In this document: one piece after another, positions 1 through 11,012 of the stretch
How the letters are laid out: each line of letters starts with the position of its first letter
Numbering within the stretch: the stretch's first letter is position 1
Assembly: GCA_017510605.1 (NCBI GenBank)
Contig: JAFWMQ010000008.1
Coordinates: 146,234 to 210,233, forward strand
Reading direction: 5' to 3'
DNA: 64,000 nt
From: Clostridiales bacterium
GTDB taxonomy: Bacteria > Bacillota > Clostridia > Saccharofermentanales > Saccharofermentanaceae
Notes under the pieces: generated by a model
The model's database searches: none
What the model saw: the letters and a program-made list of their open reading frames with translations, nothing else
What the model was told of the DNA's origin: nothing
Program-made: the position numbers and the translations under genes

Positions 1-1754
1 CGAATACACTTTATAAGGATACGAGATCCGTTCTTATCGTAAGCGTGCTCGTAGGTCTTTTGGTTTTTGGATTGATATCGGCATTCTATATTCTTGCGTA
101 TAACCATGAACAGAAAGCAAAAAAGAGAGTTGAAGAACTGAAAGAAATCGAGCGTAAGAGAGAATATGAAGCGAAGATCCTCATGCTCGAGAAGTCTGCT
201 GCTGACAGTGCGAACAAAGCGAAAAGTGACTTCCTTGCAGATATGTCACATGAGATCAGAACACCTATTAACGCTGTTCTCGGAATGAACGAGATGATAT
301 TACGCGAATCAAAAGACGACAATATCATTGAGTATTCTTCCAATATCAAGAGCGCAGGAAATACCCTTCTGTCCATCATCAACAATATCCTGGATTTCTC
401 TAAGATCGAAGACGGAAAAATGTCTTTGGTCCCTGTCGAATTCGGAGTTGCAGAACAGATCAACAATCTGGTCAATTCAATAAGCGAAAGGGCACGCGCC
501 AAAAATCTCGAGTTCAAGCTCGATATCGATGATTCAATACCTTCGCGCCTTTTCGGAGATGACGTAAGGATAAGTCAGGTAATAATGAACCTTCTGACCA
601 ATGCCGTTAAATATACAGAGAGCGGAAGTGTTACTCTGCGCGTGCAGAACAAAGGAATCAAGGACGGGGATGTTAAGCTCCGTTTCGATGTTATCGATAC
701 CGGTATAGGCATTAAGGAAGAAGATCTTGATAAACTCTTCCAGTCTTTTGAGAGGATCGAGGAAAAGCGTAACCGCCACATCGAGGGTACCGGACTTGGA
801 ATATCTATTGTTTGCAAGCTTCTTTCCATGATGAACAGCAAGCTCGAAGTCGAAAGCAAATATGCGATAGGCTCCACATTCGGATTCGACTTATCGCTCC
901 GCGTCGTTGATCCCGAACCTATCGGAAAGTTTGATGAGAAGAAAAAGACATATTCTGTAGGGGATACCGGATCCGAACATCTTTATGCACCTGATGCTAA
1001 AGTTCTTGTCACTGACGATAACGGCATGAATCTTAAGGTCGCATGCAATTTCCTGAAACTGTTCGGGATCACTCCGGTTACATGCACTTCAGGAAAAGAA
1101 ACTATCGAAATATTGAGAAAGAATAAGTTCGACCTCATCCTTCTTGATCACATGATGCCCCAGATGGACGGCATCGAGACTCTAAAGGTCCTGAAGGACG
1201 AGAACCTTCTTAACGGTGCCGTGGTTATCGCGCTCACTGCAAATGCGGTCGTCGGCGCTGAAGAACAGTATTTGAAATCCGGTTTTGACGGATATCTGTC
1301 CAAGCCCATCATGGTCGATGATATCGAAAACACGCTTAAGAAATATCTTCCTGCAGGTGTTATTGAGGGCATGGCAGTGAAGGATGAGGAAAAGACAGGC
1401 ATGCCGCTGTCACTTGAAAAGGCCCGTTCTGCAGGTCTGAATGTTGATGCCGGAATCGGATACGCATGCGGCGAAGAAGATTTCTATCTGGAACTCCTTT
1501 CGGATTATGCCGAAAGCGCTGCCGACAAGTGTTCCGGACTTTCCTCATATTTTGATAACAATGATCTTAAGAACTACGAGATCCTGGTTCATTCTCTCAA
1601 GAGTGCGTCGAGGACGATCGGCGCGGATGATATTGCAGACCAGGCAAAAGCTCTGGAGGATGCTTCCAGAAACGGTGACATGGACTTTGTTAAGGAACAC
1701 CACGGAGCATTTATTAAGTGCTTTAAAGAGCTTGCGGAAAAGGTAAGGAACTGA
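1..1754 (+). CDS. Hybrid sensor histidine kinase (5' end outside window)
   Basis: The reading frame is open to the left edge (first full codon at position 3), so the N-terminal sensor part is missing. Counting from the GTG at 45, a hydrophobic membrane segment (1-19) leads into a charged coiled coil (20-60). A HisKA dimerisation domain follows with phospho-acceptor H69 (SHEIRTP), then a HATPase_c domain with N box (NLLTNAVKYT), G1 (DTGIGI) and G2 (GTGLGI). A receiver domain has acceptor D368 (LLDHMMPQMDG), and a C-terminal HPt domain has H516 (HSLKSASRTIGA). The His-Asp-His layout implies an internal phosphorelay to an unseen response regulator. The signal sensed cannot be told. Two hairpins follow the stop. 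Confidence 0.93.
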   Translation, partial: NTLYKDTRSVLIVSVLVGLLVFGLISAFYILAYNHEQKAKKRVEELKEIERKREYEAKILMLEKSAADSANKAKSDFLADMSHEIRTPINAVLGMNEMILRESKDDNIIEYSSNIKSAGNTLLSIINNILDFSKIEDGKMSLVPVEFGVAEQINNLVNSISERARAKNLEFKLDIDDSIPSRLFGDDVRISQVIMNLLTNAVKYTESGSVTLRVQNKGIKDGDVKLRFDVIDTGIGIKEEDLDKLFQSFERIEEKRNRHIEGTGLGISIVCKLLSMMNSKLEVESKYAIGSTFGFDLSLRVVDPEPIGKFDEKKKTYSVGDTGSEHLYAPDAKVLVTDDNGMNLKVACNFLKLFGITPVTCTSGKETIEILRKNKFDLILLDHMMPQMDGIETLKVLKDENLLNGAVVIALTANAVVGAEEQYLKSGFDGYLSKPIMVDDIENTLKKYLPAGVIEGMAVKDEEKTGMPLSLEKARSAGLNVDAGIGYACGEEDFYLELLSDYAESAADKCSGLSSYFDNNDLKNYEILVHSLKSASRTIGADDIADQAKALEDASRNGDMDFVKEHHGAFIKCFKELAEKVRN

Positions 1755-1811
1755 AATCACAGTAATAATCTCAGAAGAACACAGCGACTTTACAGAATTA
1801 TCTTAAAAAAA

Positions 1812-1845
1812 CACAGCAGGGAATGAACTTTGCTGTGATTTTTTT
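1812..1845 (+). terminator. Intrinsic terminator after the sensor kinase
   Basis: Stem CACAGCA (1812-1818) pairs with TGCTGTG (1831-1837), followed by a T-rich run at 1839-1845. It lies 58 nt after the kinase stop codon. Confidence 0.75.
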
Positions 1846-1873
1846 GCCGGAAGGTCAGTTTTTCACTATAAAG

Positions 1874-1906
1874 TCACAGCCGGCAGTGTAATTGGCTGTG
1901 ATTTTT
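1874..1906 (+). terminator. Second, related hairpin with T-tract
   Basis: TCACAGCC (1874-1881) pairs with GGCTGTGA (1894-1901), then ATTTTTCC. The stem sequence resembles the preceding terminator, so this may be a tandem terminator or a copy of a short repeat. Confidence 0.55.
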
Positions 1907-2026
1907 CCGGTTGAGCCTTTCTCAACTGCCCGTTGTTTGAAAATCTCCATGAATAGCAATACGATATCATCAAGATGCATGCATGGTCACAAGAAAGAAT
2001 ATGGAAGACTGATCAAGGAGAAAAAC

Positions 2027-3073
2027 ATGGGAAATACTATAGGCAGAAACATTAAGAACTTTCGTAAGAATAAGGGCTTTACGCAGGAAGAACTTGCTGA
2101 CCTTCTGAACGTCACACCGCAGGCGGTAAGCAAGTGGGAATCGGAGATCGGAATGCCGGACGTATCAATGCTGATCCCTTTGGCACAGGTCTTAGGCGTA
2201 AGCACGGATGCTCTTCTGGGATATGATTCACTGTCCGAAAATGATGAAGTGATTGCCAGGGTGAAAAGCACCATGGAGGGCATGAAGAACAGTGATGAAG
2301 GCAGAGCTCAGAGAGCGCTCAGGATAGTTGAATATCTCTCAACCGAGACAACTCTTAATCCGGGCTGCTTTGAGATAATCATGGAATATGTTCAGGAGAC
2401 AGCCAATCTCAGCATGTATGCTGATCCGGTTCTCATTAATTTTTTTCCTGATGATACGGAGCACATACATAAGCTCTGCAAGGATGCCATCCGCAAAGGA
2501 GCGTATCTGATAAGCCACTGCAGCGACAAAGTCCTAGTGGAGAAAACACATTATGCGGTTGCCTGGATCTACATTCATGAGAAGGATTTCGATAATGCAA
2601 GAGAACACATAAATGTCCTTCCGAGCATTTCGACATGCCGCGTGAAAGAAAACATCGGCATGGAACTGACTTTTTTCGAGAGCGGATTTGAGAAGATGAA
2701 AGATGATATTGCTGACAGTTCGGTCGCGCTCTTCGATCTGGTTTCAAGCATGTTGAACACCATCGCGCAGGATTACGCATGGTATGGGGAGAGGGAAGAA
2801 GGAATAAGGGTAATCGAATGGTGCGAGAAGATACTGAAGGCTTTTGCTACCAGAAAGGAAACCATTAACATGAATCATTATCTGAGAGTCAGAAGAAGCC
2901 TCGCGTTCTTTAAGCTGGTATCTGTCAAGAGATCAGGTGACGGAGACGGTGCGGTAAAGCTCTACAACGAGTTTGCCAAAGAGATAAAGTCTGAAGATCT
3001 TACTGACGAACAGAAACAGACGGTTATGGATCTTCTGCAGAATGACATTGATCACTATAGCAAAAATACCTGA
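2027..3073 (+). CDS. XRE-family transcriptional regulator with C-terminal helical domain
   Basis: 348 aa from the ATG at 2027, chosen because AAGGAG lies at 2015-2020; the frame is open further upstream but without a ribosome site. Residues about 5-60 form a Cro/CI-type helix-turn-helix (NIKNFRKNKGFTQEELADLL, then VTPQAVSKWE and PDVSMLIPLAQVLGVSTDALLG). The remaining ~280 residues are helical and read like a TPR-type effector domain, as in many Clostridial XRE regulators. Target and signal are unknown. It stands alone between terminators, so it is probably monocistronic. Confidence 0.85.
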   Translation: MGNTIGRNIKNFRKNKGFTQEELADLLNVTPQAVSKWESEIGMPDVSMLIPLAQVLGVSTDALLGYDSLSENDEVIARVKSTMEGMKNSDEGRAQRALRIVEYLSTETTLNPGCFEIIMEYVQETANLSMYADPVLINFFPDDTEHIHKLCKDAIRKGAYLISHCSDKVLVEKTHYAVAWIYIHEKDFDNAREHINVLPSISTCRVKENIGMELTFFESGFEKMKDDIADSSVALFDLVSSMLNTIAQDYAWYGEREEGIRVIEWCEKILKAFATRKETINMNHYLRVRRSLAFFKLVSVKRSGDGDGAVKLYNEFAKEIKSEDLTDEQKQTVMDLLQNDIDHYSKNT

Positions 3074-3121
3074 TCCACAATCCTGCGCGTATACGCGTTA
3101 TTAATACCCGTAATCAAACAC

Positions 3122-3173
3122 CCCGGCGGTTTTGTGTCTGATATAATCGTTCACAAAGCGCCGGGTATTTTTT
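3122..3173 (+). terminator. Strong intrinsic terminator after the XRE gene
   Basis: CCCGGCG (3122-3128) pairs with CGCCGGG (3159-3165). The stem is extended by TTTTGTG/CACAAA inside, and a T-tract follows at 3168-3173. A TATAAT lies in the loop (3142-3147) without a matching -35; whether it serves the next gene is unclear. Confidence 0.7.
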
Positions 3174-3192
3174 GCTTTGAGAAGGAGGGCGT

Positions 3193-4014
3193 ATGCGTTT
3201 AGGAACATCAAGTCCTTTAAGGCATGATTCTGCTTTTGAATGGGCGGAAAACCAGACCGCGCTCGGCTGCCGTTCAGTCGTTTTCCCGCTGTCTTCAAAT
3301 GATCCCGAAAAAAAGATAAATGAATATGTTGAAGCGGCGAAGACGCACGATCTTCTTATCGCTGAAGTTGGCATCTGGAGAAATGCAATGTCTATAGATC
3401 CTGAAGAGCGTAAAATCCAAAGGGATTACTGCGTCAGACAGCTTCAGCTCGCGGACAAGACCGGGGCGCGATGTGCCGTAAATGTTGCAGGCGCATTCGG
3501 TGACAGATGGGACGGCCACTATAAAGAAAACTTCACGAAAGAATCGCGCGGGCAGATCGTGAAGATGGTTCAGGAGATAATCGACAGGGCGGAAGTAAAG
3601 AATACATATTTCACGTTAGAGCCCATGCCGTGGATGATCCCTACAGGTCCTGAGGATTACGCAAGACTGTTAGAAGAAGTTGACCGCGATCGTTTTGCGG
3701 TTCATATGGACATAATCAACATGACCAATTCTCTCGAAAGATATTATGAGGCGGAATCTTTTATTGACCGCTGTGTATCACTTCTCGGAAACAGGATCCG
3801 AAGCTGCCATATCAAGGATGTCCATCTTAAAGAAGAATATACCTTCCAGCTTGAAGAGTGTGCTCCGGGACAGGGTGAGTATCCTTTGCGTTACTATGTC
3901 GAAAAGATGCATGGCATCGATCCCGATATGCCTGTCATTTTGGAGCACCTTAATACTGATGAAGAATACATCCGCTATATGAATTACCTTAAGGAGGTGC
4001 TTTATGGCATATGA
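3193..4014 (+). CDS. Sugar phosphate isomerase/epimerase (xylose isomerase-like TIM barrel)
   Basis: 273 aa. It has the signature of the AP endonuclease family 2 / xylose isomerase-like TIM barrel: an acidic metal-binding pattern spread over the strands (TLEPMPW, HMDIINM, SCHIKDVHL, VILEHL). The E, D, H and E residues in those motifs are the likely divalent-metal ligands. The start is preceded by GAAGGAGG. Family members isomerise or epimerise sugars or inositol derivatives; the substrate is not evident. It overlaps the following FMN oxidoreductase gene by 11 bp, so the two are translationally coupled and probably act on the same carbohydrate-derived compound. Confidence 0.8.
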   Translation: MRLGTSSPLRHDSAFEWAENQTALGCRSVVFPLSSNDPEKKINEYVEAAKTHDLLIAEVGIWRNAMSIDPEERKIQRDYCVRQLQLADKTGARCAVNVAGAFGDRWDGHYKENFTKESRGQIVKMVQEIIDRAEVKNTYFTLEPMPWMIPTGPEDYARLLEEVDRDRFAVHMDIINMTNSLERYYEAESFIDRCVSLLGNRIRSCHIKDVHLKEEYTFQLEECAPGQGEYPLRYYVEKMHGIDPDMPVILEHLNTDEEYIRYMNYLKEVLYGI

Positions 4015-4900
4015 CAGGATCTCCGATGCCAATGAGATCACGGCACGTTACATGGACAGCATTCTGATCAAGGAACGCCTGATAGATTCCGTAGTGGCTG
4101 ATACAGGTGTTGAACTTTTTGGAGAAAGATTCGCAAGCCCGGTAATGACGCCTGCATTCTCGCATCTTAAGCAGATGGGCGGACGTGAGCTTACAGGACT
4201 TGAAGAGTATTCTCTCGCAGCGGAAAAAATGAATATATTGAACTTCGTAGGCATGATGGAAAACGACATGTTCCAACGCATAATTGATACAGGCGCAAAA
4301 ACAGTCAGAATTGTTAAGCCGTACGCTGACAATGCCAAGGTAAAAGACCAGATGAAGTTCGCAGAGGATGCAGGTGCATTCGGTATCGGCATGGATATCG
4401 ACCACATTTTCGGAAATGAAGGTCTTGACGTGGTAATAGGTGAGCAGATGGCGGTCCAGACATCTGACATGATCCGTTCTTATTTGGAATCAACTTCTCT
4501 TCCGTTCGTTATCAAGGGTGTGCTTAGTGAGGAGGAAGCCGTAAAGTGTGCTGATCTGGGCGCTAAAGCGATCATCGTAAGCCACCACCACGGAAGGCTT
4601 CCCTATGCCGTTCCGCCGATGATGGTACTTCCGGGAATCAGAAAAGCACTTGAGGGCAGGGATGTTAAGATCATCGTGGACTGCGGTATCAGTTCAGGCG
4701 CAGATGTTTATAAGTGTATTGCTTTAGGTGCGGATGCGGCAGCTGTAGGAAGATCGATGCTTCCTTCTCTTGAAGAGGGCGGAACACAAGGCGTTCAGAA
4801 GTTCCTTGAAGGCGTTAACAATGAGCTAAGGTTTATCATGAGCTGCACGGGGTTTGCGCGCGTTGATGAGATCGATGACAGGTGTCTGGTTAGGAGCTGA
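4004..4900 (+). CDS. FMN-dependent alpha-hydroxy-acid dehydrogenase family protein
   Basis: 298 aa, about 50-80 residues shorter than typical lactate oxidase/glycolate oxidase proteins, with the missing part mainly N-terminal. Recognisable parts are the barrel strand with the substrate lysine (PFVIKGVLSEEEA), the catalytic-histidine region (SHHHGRLPYA, replacing the usual SNHGGRxxD), and the FMN phosphate region (VDCGISSGADVYKCIALGA then AVGRSML). The reaction expected from the family is oxidation of a 2-hydroxy acid, or a related enzyme using the same barrel such as a type 2 isopentenyl diphosphate isomerase-like fold. The changed active-site motif makes the substrate uncertain. It is coupled to the upstream sugar isomerase. 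Confidence 0.75.
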   Translation: MAYDRISDANEITARYMDSILIKERLIDSVVADTGVELFGERFASPVMTPAFSHLKQMGGRELTGLEEYSLAAEKMNILNFVGMMENDMFQRIIDTGAKTVRIVKPYADNAKVKDQMKFAEDAGAFGIGMDIDHIFGNEGLDVVIGEQMAVQTSDMIRSYLESTSLPFVIKGVLSEEEAVKCADLGAKAIIVSHHHGRLPYAVPPMMVLPGIRKALEGRDVKIIVDCGISSGADVYKCIALGADAAAVGRSMLPSLEEGGTQGVQKFLEGVNNELRFIMSCTGFARVDEIDDRCLVRS

Positions 4901-5007
4901 TCATGGGTTTGATATTTTGAGTTTCCTTGGTTATTGAGCAGCATTCTTTGGATATTATTGAAAAATGGGTTTTCGGAAAACTTATGGGGATAAGTGAAAA
5001 AGACAAA

Positions 5008-5126
5008 TGCATCTTGATGCATAAACATATTTCAATACCTGAAATCGAAAAACAGTCACAGAATATTGTATTTTGATGATGATTTGCACTTTTTTGTGCC
5101 TGAAAAAGATAATCAGTCACAGAATA
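5008..5126. repeat. Two imperfect copies of a hairpin plus CAGTCACAGAATA unit
   Basis: The 290-bp gap at 4901-5190 holds no gene. It contains a small hairpin (TGCATCTTGATGCA, 5008-5021) followed by a 28-nt unit at 5038-5065 ending CAGTCACAGAATA. A second hairpin (GCACTTTTTTGTGC, 5086-5099) is followed by a similar unit at 5099-5126 with the same ending. Function unknown; the hairpins could also serve as transcription ends for the genes converging here. Confidence 0.45.
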
Positions 5127-5190
5127 ACTCATTAAGCGGATTATGATTTACAATTTATTCAGTACTATATAATCGATCTTATAATTCTTC

Positions 5191-5832
5191 TTATAGCTCA
5201 TTATTTTTCAAGCGGCCACGGAGAAGATCTGACAGACACACATTATTACCGTTCTCCAATACAAACCTGATCACGTCTTTCTTGGTAAGGACCTTCCTGA
5301 TCATATCATCGTCAAGTGATTCAAAAAGCTCATTAAACCCGATCTGGGATTTCTTTCGGATATCCTTGAGAAGCTGTGTGTCTTTTAGCTTCCTCTCAGC
5401 TTCGCTCTTTGGATAACCCTGACCGAACGGCTCGGAAAAGAGATTTTTCAGTGTCAGATCGAAATTATCATACCCTCTCCAGGAATACTCTTCTCCCAAC
5501 GGGAGAGATACGGCATTCCCATTGTTGATCTGCGCGAAAAGATAAGCATCTTCCGGAGAAGGAATGTATCCGCATAATACTCCCGGCATGCTGTTGCAGG
5601 CTAGCATCATGCCCTGGCCTGAAGAGCAGCCTGTTACGATGAAGTCAACAGATCCGCTTGCGAGCAGGAGCCCTATCATAACCGATATCTCGATATAACT
5701 GTAAGACTCGTTCTCGCTTCCGTTACAGCCGAAATTGATAACTTCCGCATCACCAGCATATTTCCGCACTGTCTCGAAAAGCAATGCGTTCTTATCATTT
5801 TGCGAACTTGCCTGAATGATCCCTATTTTCAT
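5191..5832 (-). CDS. RpiB/LacA/LacB-family sugar-phosphate isomerase
   Basis: 213 aa. The N-terminal ~150 residues match the RpiB/LacAB fold: KIGIIQASSQ at the start and the phosphate/active-site loop TGCSSGQGMMLACN around residue 70, where RpiB has the catalytic cysteine in GTGxG. The C-terminal ~70 residues are an extra helical tail not found in short RpiB proteins. The expected activity is ribose-5-phosphate or a related aldose/ketose phosphate isomerisation, but family members vary. It points away from the nitrogenase-like operon and shares the 177-bp divergent region with it. Confidence 0.75.
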   Translation of the reverse strand: MKIGIIQASSQNDKNALLFETVRKYAGDAEVINFGCNGSENESYSYIEISVMIGLLLASGSVDFIVTGCSSGQGMMLACNSMPGVLCGYIPSPEDAYLFAQINNGNAVSLPLGEEYSWRGYDNFDLTLKNLFSEPFGQGYPKSEAERKLKDTQLLKDIRKKSQIGFNELFESLDDDMIRKVLTKKDVIRFVLENGNNVCLSDLLRGRLKNNEL

Positions 5833-5916
5833 AAACCGTCTTCCGTGTCTTTTATACCCTGTACTATATCACATATAGGCTGTGTCTATATCGTAGTATC
5901 GTTTTCATGTATTATC

Positions 5917-5935
5917 GCCTATCGAATAAGTAGGC
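5917..5935. promoter_or_regulatory. Candidate Rrf2-type operator before the nitrogenase-like operon
   Basis: GCCTATCGAATAAGTAGGC has the CCTA-N9-TAGG form shared with the sites at 20693, 23224, 24878 and 31533. It sits 75 nt upstream of the nitrogenase-like D start. TATTAT directly after it (5936-5941) is a possible -10, but no good -35 is seen, so the promoter may depend on an activator or be weak. Confidence 0.6.
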
Positions 5936-5947
5936 TATTATCTCCTC

Positions 5948-5995
5948 ATTGCCAAAACGCAAACATTACAAGACAGTAGAGATGTCATTGGCAAT
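5948..5995 (+). promoter_or_regulatory. 5'-UTR stem-loop abutting the ribosome site
   Basis: ATTGCCA (5948-5954) pairs with TGGCAAT (5989-5995), with an inner GACA/TGTC pair (5972-5975 / 5983-5986). The stem ends right at the AAGGAG ribosome site (5996-6001) of the nitrogenase-like D gene. It could modulate translation or protect the mRNA end. Confidence 0.45.
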
Positions 5996-6009
5996 AAGGA
6001 GAAACATAC

Positions 6010-7512
6010 ATGTCAACAATAAACATCAAAGAGCCAAGCGTAGTAATCCGTGAGAAGAGGCTCGGAACGATCAATGCATTTACCGGAACAGCTTCCGAGA
6101 TAGTCGAGAAGTCTTCCAAGGGTGAACTTAAAGACTGTAAGAGAAAATTCTCTCAGTGCCTCGGGTGCAATCAGCAGCAGGCTTTCTGCCAACTGGCAAT
6201 GATAAGGGATGCAGCAGTTATAAATCATTCACCGATCGGATGCGCAGGGGAATTTGCTGATTTTAATTTCACATACAGGGTCGAACAGGCAAGAAGAAGA
6301 CTTCCTGCCCAGTACGGAAGATATTTCTGCACGAATATCCTTGAGAAGGATACAGTCTTCGGCGCAGCTAAGAAACTCGAAGAAACGATTAGACTCGCAT
6401 ACAACAGAGTTCACCCCAACGCTATATTCGTTACTACCTCATGTGCTTCCGGAATCATCGGAGAAGACATTGAAGCGGTAGTTGAAGCAGCGTCTGAAGA
6501 ACTTGGAATTCCTGTAGTTACATGCAACTGTGAAGGCTTCCGTTCAAAGATCTGGACAACAGGTTTTGATGCAGCTTACCACACGGTATTAAGAGGTATA
6601 GTAAAGCCTGCTGAAAAGAAGACTAATAAGATAAACATAATCAATTTCTGGGGCAGCCATGTTTTCGATGAGATTATCGAAAGATTCGGTTATGAAGCAC
6701 AGTACATCGTACCGTTCTCAACAGTAGAACAGCTTTCACATGCAGGTGAAGCAGCAGCTACAATTCACATCTGTCCTTCACTCTCAACATACATGGGTGC
6801 AGGGTTAAGCCAACTCCACGGAGTTCCTGAAGTCCTTGTTCCGCCGGCATATGGTGTAGCAGGAACAGACAGATGGCTTAGAGCATTAGGTCAGGTATTA
6901 GGTAAAGAGGAAATTGCGGAAGAGATCATAAAAGAAGGTCACGAGAAATATGTTCCCGAGATTGAAAAGCTCAAGGAGAAATTCAAGGGCAAGAGAGCAT
7001 ATGTAACGGCAGGTGCTGCTCACGGACAGGCATTGATCACGCTTCTTAACGAACTCGGTTTTGAAGTAGTCGGAGCAGCAGTATTTCACCATGATCCGGT
7101 TTATGACAGTGGTGATGACAAGCTTGATATACTGGGTCAGGCTGTTAAAAACTATGGTGATGTTCCTGACTACAGAGTATGCAATAAGCAGGCTTGCGAG
7201 CTCGTAAATGCACTTAACAGGATCAAACCGGATTTCATTCTTGCAAGACATGGAGGAATGACACTTTGGGGAGCAAAATTCGGTATTCCGTCTTTGCTTA
7301 TAGGTGACGAGCAATTCGGTATCGGATATCAGGGCGCACTTAATTACGCCAGAAGAATAGAAGACACTTTAGACTCTATTGAATTTATAAAGAACTACTC
7401 AAAGCACGCTTCGAATCCTTATACAAAATGGTGGCTTGAACAAGATCCCGGATACTTTCAGGGAGATGGATCAGGACGTGGATGTGCCAGACAGCAGAAT
7501 GGAGGATTCTAA
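6010..7512 (+). CDS. Nitrogenase-like component 1 alpha (NifD-like) subunit
   Basis: 500 aa, oxidoreductase/nitrogenase component 1 family. Cysteines spaced like the NifD P-cluster ligands are visible: C53 (CLGCNQQQ), C78 (SPIGCAGE) and C145 (TTSCASGIIGEDI). C255 (HICPSLSTYMG) is in the place of the cofactor cysteine of NifD. Where NifD has its cofactor histidine (MHSWDYSG) this protein reads LLIGDEQFGIGYQG, so that histidine appears absent by eye alignment. It is the first gene of an operon D-K-H-B-metNIQ and carries a candidate Rrf2 operator. No nifE, nifN or nifV is nearby. The sulfur-related neighbours point to a methylthio-alkane reductase-type enzyme (MarD-like) over dinitrogenase; the substrate is inferred. 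Confidence 0.88.
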   Translation: MSTINIKEPSVVIREKRLGTINAFTGTASEIVEKSSKGELKDCKRKFSQCLGCNQQQAFCQLAMIRDAAVINHSPIGCAGEFADFNFTYRVEQARRRLPAQYGRYFCTNILEKDTVFGAAKKLEETIRLAYNRVHPNAIFVTTSCASGIIGEDIEAVVEAASEELGIPVVTCNCEGFRSKIWTTGFDAAYHTVLRGIVKPAEKKTNKINIINFWGSHVFDEIIERFGYEAQYIVPFSTVEQLSHAGEAAATIHICPSLSTYMGAGLSQLHGVPEVLVPPAYGVAGTDRWLRALGQVLGKEEIAEEIIKEGHEKYVPEIEKLKEKFKGKRAYVTAGAAHGQALITLLNELGFEVVGAAVFHHDPVYDSGDDKLDILGQAVKNYGDVPDYRVCNKQACELVNALNRIKPDFILARHGGMTLWGAKFGIPSLLIGDEQFGIGYQGALNYARRIEDTLDSIEFIKNYSKHASNPYTKWWLEQDPGYFQGDGSGRGCARQQNGGF

Positions 7513-7513
7513 G

Positions 7514-9714
<2,201 letters not shown>

Positions 9715-9732
9715 AAATATTAAGGAAGAAAC

Positions 9733-11010
9733 ATGATAAGAGCAGCATTTGCAACAGGAGACGGAATCAATATCAACAGGCACTTTGGTGTGGCTGACAG
9801 ATTTGATATCTATGAGATCGACAGGGAAAACAAGACCTTCGAGAAAGTGGATACCAGAAGGATCGACAGCCTCGGTGTAAGTCTGCAGCATGATGATTCA
9901 CTTCTTGCAAGACTTGCTGATGCCATTGATGACTGCAATATCGTCTTCTCTGCAAGATCAGGAGAACACGCAAGAAAAATACTATACGACAGAAAGATTC
10001 AAAGTGTCGATATCGAACGCGAGGTTGAGTTTGTAATCAACAAACTCTTCACGGCCAGAGTCGACATAATCGACCCCAGATATAAAGAAGAGAAAGAGAG
10101 GAAGCAATATGAAGGCTCAAACAATAAAGAACATTCTTTTGAAAACCTTCAAAAAAGACATCCATGCCTGGGAGGCCATTCGAATGTGACCGCAGGAAGA
10201 ATACACCTTCCCGTAAGCCCGGTGTGCAACATCGGATGCAGGTTCTGCAGCAGAGGCTTTGACAAGTCGGTCATAAGACCGGGAGTCAGTTCTCTCATAT
10301 TGAAGCCGGAAGAAGCAGTTGAGACAGTAAGAAAAGCACGGGAGATATGCCCTGAATTAACAGTAGTAGGAATTGCCGGTCCCGGCGACACGCTTGCTAC
10401 GGACAGTGCTCTTGAGACTTTCAGATTAGTAAAAGAAAACTTTCCTGATCTTATTTGCTGTCTTTCAACAAACGGATTCCGTCTTCCCGATAAGGTCGAG
10501 GAGATCGCCGAAATCGGAATCGAGACTATTACTGTCACTGTAAATGCAGTAGATCCTGAGATAGAAGCACAGATCAACAGCTTCGTTATAGACTCCGAAG
10601 GTAAAAGACACGATGGCGTAGAAGGTGCAAAGCTTCTTATCGGGAAGCAATTGGAAGGCATTCGCCTTGCCGCTCAAAAAGGAATAGTAGTCAAGATAAA
10701 CAGTGTGCTTGTTCCGGGCATAAACGATAAACATATACCCGAAGTAGCAAAGAAAACGCAAGAGCTCGGCGCATCCATACTGAATATAATACCCTTGATT
10801 CCCCAGAACGAGATGAAAGACATAAAGGCCCCTTCCTGTGCTGACTTAGAAGAAGTCAGACAGGAATCCGGCAAATATCTTGAAGTCTTCCGTCACTGTC
10901 AGCACTGTCGGGCTGACAGTCTGGGAATTCCCGGCAAAGGCAAAGATCTTCACGAAGAACTGTATAAAGATCGAAAAGAAAGGGCCGCTGATACCTTCAG
11001 CCATGGATAA
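9733..11010 (+). CDS. NifX-NifB fusion: radical SAM cofactor maturase
   Basis: 425 aa. Residues 1-110 form a NifX/NifY-type dinitrogenase cofactor-binding domain (DGININRHFGVADRFDIYEI). Residues 140-425 are a NifB-type radical SAM domain with KRHPC, the SAM/[4Fe-4S] motif C165-x3-C169-x2-C172 (CNIGCRFC), the GIAGPGD motif and a late CQHC. NifB builds the carbide-containing [8Fe-9S-C] precursor (NifB-co) from two [4Fe-4S] clusters. The usual fusion order is NifB then NifX; here it is reversed. With no nifEN present, the enzyme probably uses a NifB-co-like cluster directly. A ribosome site (AAGGAAG) precedes the ATG. Confidence 0.85.
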   Translation: MIRAAFATGDGININRHFGVADRFDIYEIDRENKTFEKVDTRRIDSLGVSLQHDDSLLARLADAIDDCNIVFSARSGEHARKILYDRKIQSVDIEREVEFVINKLFTARVDIIDPRYKEEKERKQYEGSNNKEHSFENLQKRHPCLGGHSNVTAGRIHLPVSPVCNIGCRFCSRGFDKSVIRPGVSSLILKPEEAVETVRKAREICPELTVVGIAGPGDTLATDSALETFRLVKENFPDLICCLSTNGFRLPDKVEEIAEIGIETITVTVNAVDPEIEAQINSFVIDSEGKRHDGVEGAKLLIGKQLEGIRLAAQKGIVVKINSVLVPGINDKHIPEVAKKTQELGASILNIIPLIPQNEMKDIKAPSCADLEEVRQESGKYLEVFRHCQHCRADSLGIPGKGKDLHEELYKDRKERAADTFSHG

Positions 11011-11012
11011 AT

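Noticed and set aside
10110..10190. A small overlapping frame with an AGGAAG site (ATG at about 10110) inside the NifX-NifB gene, which could suggest two separate genes.
   Set aside because: It is in another frame and ends after about 26 codons; the long frame carries the conserved KRHPC and CX3CX2C segments without interruption.
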